Source of the DNA: Bacteroidales bacterium UBA1216
GTDB taxonomy: Bacteria; Bacteroidota; Bacteroidia; Bacteroidales; Paludibacteraceae
Length of the DNA: 64,000 nt
Assembly (NCBI GenBank): GCA_002309255.1
Contig: DBXI01000076.1
Span: 26,300 to 90,299, forward strand
Direction: 5' to 3'
Positions 62,629 through 64,000 of this stretch are shown piece after piece (the first letter of the stretch is position 1; each line of letters starts with the position of its first letter). Under the pieces are notes generated by a model. The model was not told where the DNA came from and did not search any database. It saw nothing but the letters and a program-made list of their open reading frames with translations. A program made the translations under genes and the position numbers.

Positions 62629-62678
62629 CCAAATGATTAAATAAATGGCCAAATGGTAAATGACTAAATTGTAAATTA
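62629..62678. repeat. Octad-like tandem array between murE and mraY
   Basis: Units of the CAAATGAT, CAAATGG, TAAATGAC, TAAATTG, TAAATTAC type, in the same sequence class as at the rsmH and ftsL stops. It fills the gap almost to the mraY ATG. Confidence 0.75.
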
Positions 62679-62682
62679 CTTT

Positions 62683-63954
62683 ATGTTATATTCACTTTTT
62701 ACACATTTTAGCGACGTGCTTGGTGCACGTTTGTTCACGTACATCTCTTTCCGCGCGATTATGGTGGCGGTGATTGCCTTCGTTGTGAGCGTGTGGTTCG
62801 GGAAATTCTTCATCGCACTGCTTAAACGCCAGAACATCTCAGAACAGCAGCGCGACGAGAAGATCGATCCGTTCAATGTGGCTAAGAAAGGAGTACCCAC
62901 CATGGGCGGCGTGGTGCTGATCGTGGCGACCGTAGTGCCTGTGCTGATCATGGGCAACCTGAGTAACATCTACCTCTGGTTGATGCTTATCACCACCCTA
63001 ATTCTTGGCGCATTGGGATTTGCAGATGACTACATCAAGACCTTCAAGCATAACAAGGAGGGACTGAACGGCTGGGTGAAGATCATCGGACAGGTGACAT
63101 TGGGACTGATTGTCGGCCTCACGCTGCGTTACGCACCGATGACAACGATGAACGAGACTGTTACCGTGCACTACGAAAATAACGTCCGCGTGGTGGAGAA
63201 GTCTCCGGAAGTAAAATCCACAAGGACTACTATTCCTTTTGTTAAGAACCATAACGCCAACTATGCGGATATGTTCTCTTTCCTCGGTGACGAGATGAAG
63301 TATCGTGCCGGTTGGATCTTCTTTGTGCTGCTAACAGTGTTCGTGGTAGCGGCGGTGAGCAACGGCGCAAACCTGAACGACGGGATGGACGGCATGTGTG
63401 CGGGTAATAGTGCACTCATTGGTGTTGCACTCATTGTGCTGGCCTATGTGTCGGGTAACACGATGCTGGCCGATTACTTCGATGTAATGTATATACCGGG
63501 CAGCGAAGAACTGGTGGTGTTCCTCGGAGCATTCGTAGGCGCGCTGGTAGGCTTCCTGTGGTTCAACGGCTTCCCTGCACAGATCTTCATGGGCGACACG
63601 GGCAGCCTGACCATCGGTGGCATCATTGGCGTGTGCGCCGTGATCATCCACAAAGAACTGCTCGTTCCTATCCTATGCGGTGTATTCCTGATGGAGAGTG
63701 TATCAGTCATTCTGCAGACGCAGGTATATAAGTTCAGCAAGCGTCGCGGCCAACGTGTGCGCGTGTTCAAGCGCGCGCCGCTGCACGACCATTTCCGCAC
63801 CTCGGTGGAGCAGGTGCTCAAGAATGATCCTACCTGTCGCATCCTGTGCAAAGGCAAGAGTGAACTGCACCATGAGACGAAGATCGTCCTCCGCTTCTGC
63901 ATCGTAACACTCCTGTTGGCTGCATTTACAATACTAACCCTAAAAATCCGTTAA
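62683..63954 (+). CDS. mraY: Phospho-MurNAc-pentapeptide transferase
   Basis: Integral membrane enzyme that makes lipid I from UDP-MurNAc-pentapeptide and undecaprenyl phosphate. It has 423 aa and about 10 helices. Signatures: GVPTMGGVV, the DDYIK Asp pair, NLNDGMDG, and FMGDTGSL. It is longer than E. coli MraY (360 aa) because of a loop insertion at about 153-200 (residues TMNETVTVHYENN onward), a trait of Bacteroidetes MraY. Confidence 0.97.
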   Translation: MLYSLFTHFSDVLGARLFTYISFRAIMVAVIAFVVSVWFGKFFIALLKRQNISEQQRDEKIDPFNVAKKGVPTMGGVVLIVATVVPVLIMGNLSNIYLWLMLITTLILGALGFADDYIKTFKHNKEGLNGWVKIIGQVTLGLIVGLTLRYAPMTTMNETVTVHYENNVRVVEKSPEVKSTRTTIPFVKNHNANYADMFSFLGDEMKYRAGWIFFVLLTVFVVAAVSNGANLNDGMDGMCAGNSALIGVALIVLAYVSGNTMLADYFDVMYIPGSEELVVFLGAFVGALVGFLWFNGFPAQIFMGDTGSLTIGGIIGVCAVIIHKELLVPILCGVFLMESVSVILQTQVYKFSKRRGQRVRVFKRAPLHDHFRTSVEQVLKNDPTCRILCKGKSELHHETKIVLRFCIVTLLLAAFTILTLKIR

Positions 63955-63956
63955 CA

Positions 63957-64000
63957 ATGAAACGAATGGTTGTTCTGGGTGCCGGCGAAAGCGGCGTAGG
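63957..64000 (+). CDS. murD: UDP-MurNAc-L-alanine--D-glutamate ligase (start only)
   Basis: Only 14 full codons are in the window: MKRMVVLGAGESGV. The pattern VxGAGESG is the usual MurD opening, and the position after mraY is canonical. It starts 2 nt after the mraY stop. Confidence 0.85.
   Translation, partial: MKRMVVLGAGESGV

Overview
The window looks like a chromosomal stretch from a Bacteroidales bacterium. The evidence is Bacteroidetes-type promoters (TTTG, 20 nt, TANNTTTG), a UpxY-type antiterminator heading an exopolysaccharide operon, type IX secretion (T9SS) genes (PorG, PorZ, sorting-tail proteins), DUF4270 and DUF5686 proteins, a reverse rubrerythrin, and the order porG-uppS-bamA-skp-skp. 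No rRNA, tRNA, CRISPR array, insertion sequence or prophage was seen. The genus cannot be fixed from sequence alone.

Layout. 1-4003 (minus): start of a polysaccharide operon, UpxY antiterminator > Wza-like export lipoprotein > Wzc-like tyrosine kinase, the last cut by the window edge. 4145-5153: a decayed T9SS-cargo remnant with a good promoter and one small unknown gene. 5399-10590: envelope operon porG, uppS, bamA and two Skp/OmpH chaperones. 10600-15645: a 38-aa ORF, an MFS carrier, murF, a coiled-coil membrane protein, panB, rubrerythrin. 15729-20156 (minus): Ca/Na antiporter, ychF, DUF4270 lipoprotein, short glycogen-synthase-like protein. 20361-28626: panC, pdxB, proS, rdgB and a double-length PorZ. 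28687-36248 (minus): GH53 galactanase, DUF5686, xerD, lipoprotein, LolE-like permease, rbfA, rpmH. 36461-41226: a secreted VWA protein divergent from an AraC regulator, then miaB and a leader or small-RNA locus before a 54-aa ORF. 41291-48065: greA, a HIT protein and the rod-shape operon mreB-mreC-mreD-mrdA-rodA. 48164-54684: tcdA, tdk, priA, a MATE exporter, prmC, recO. 54818-57980: an APH-RapZ fusion kinase, a MurU-like nucleotidyltransferase and a lipid kinase. 58013-64000: division/cell-wall cluster rsmH-ftsL-ftsI-murE-mraY-murD.

Most genes serve the envelope: lipid carrier (uppS), outer-membrane assembly (bamA, skp), peptidoglycan synthesis and elongation (mur, mre, mrd, fts), probable wall-sugar recycling (APH-RapZ with MurU-like), lipoprotein release and T9SS.

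The most unusual feature is a family of short degenerate tandem arrays with periods of 7, 8, 10 or 11 nt. They fill many gene junctions; each locus has its own unit sequence. Several supply the stop or start codon of a flanking gene, and two lie in frame inside conserved enzymes (PdxB and the APH-RapZ kinase). They resemble in form the short tandemly repeated repetitive (STRR) sequences of cyanobacteria. The second headline is a PorZ with its propeller region duplicated but a single C-terminal sorting domain.
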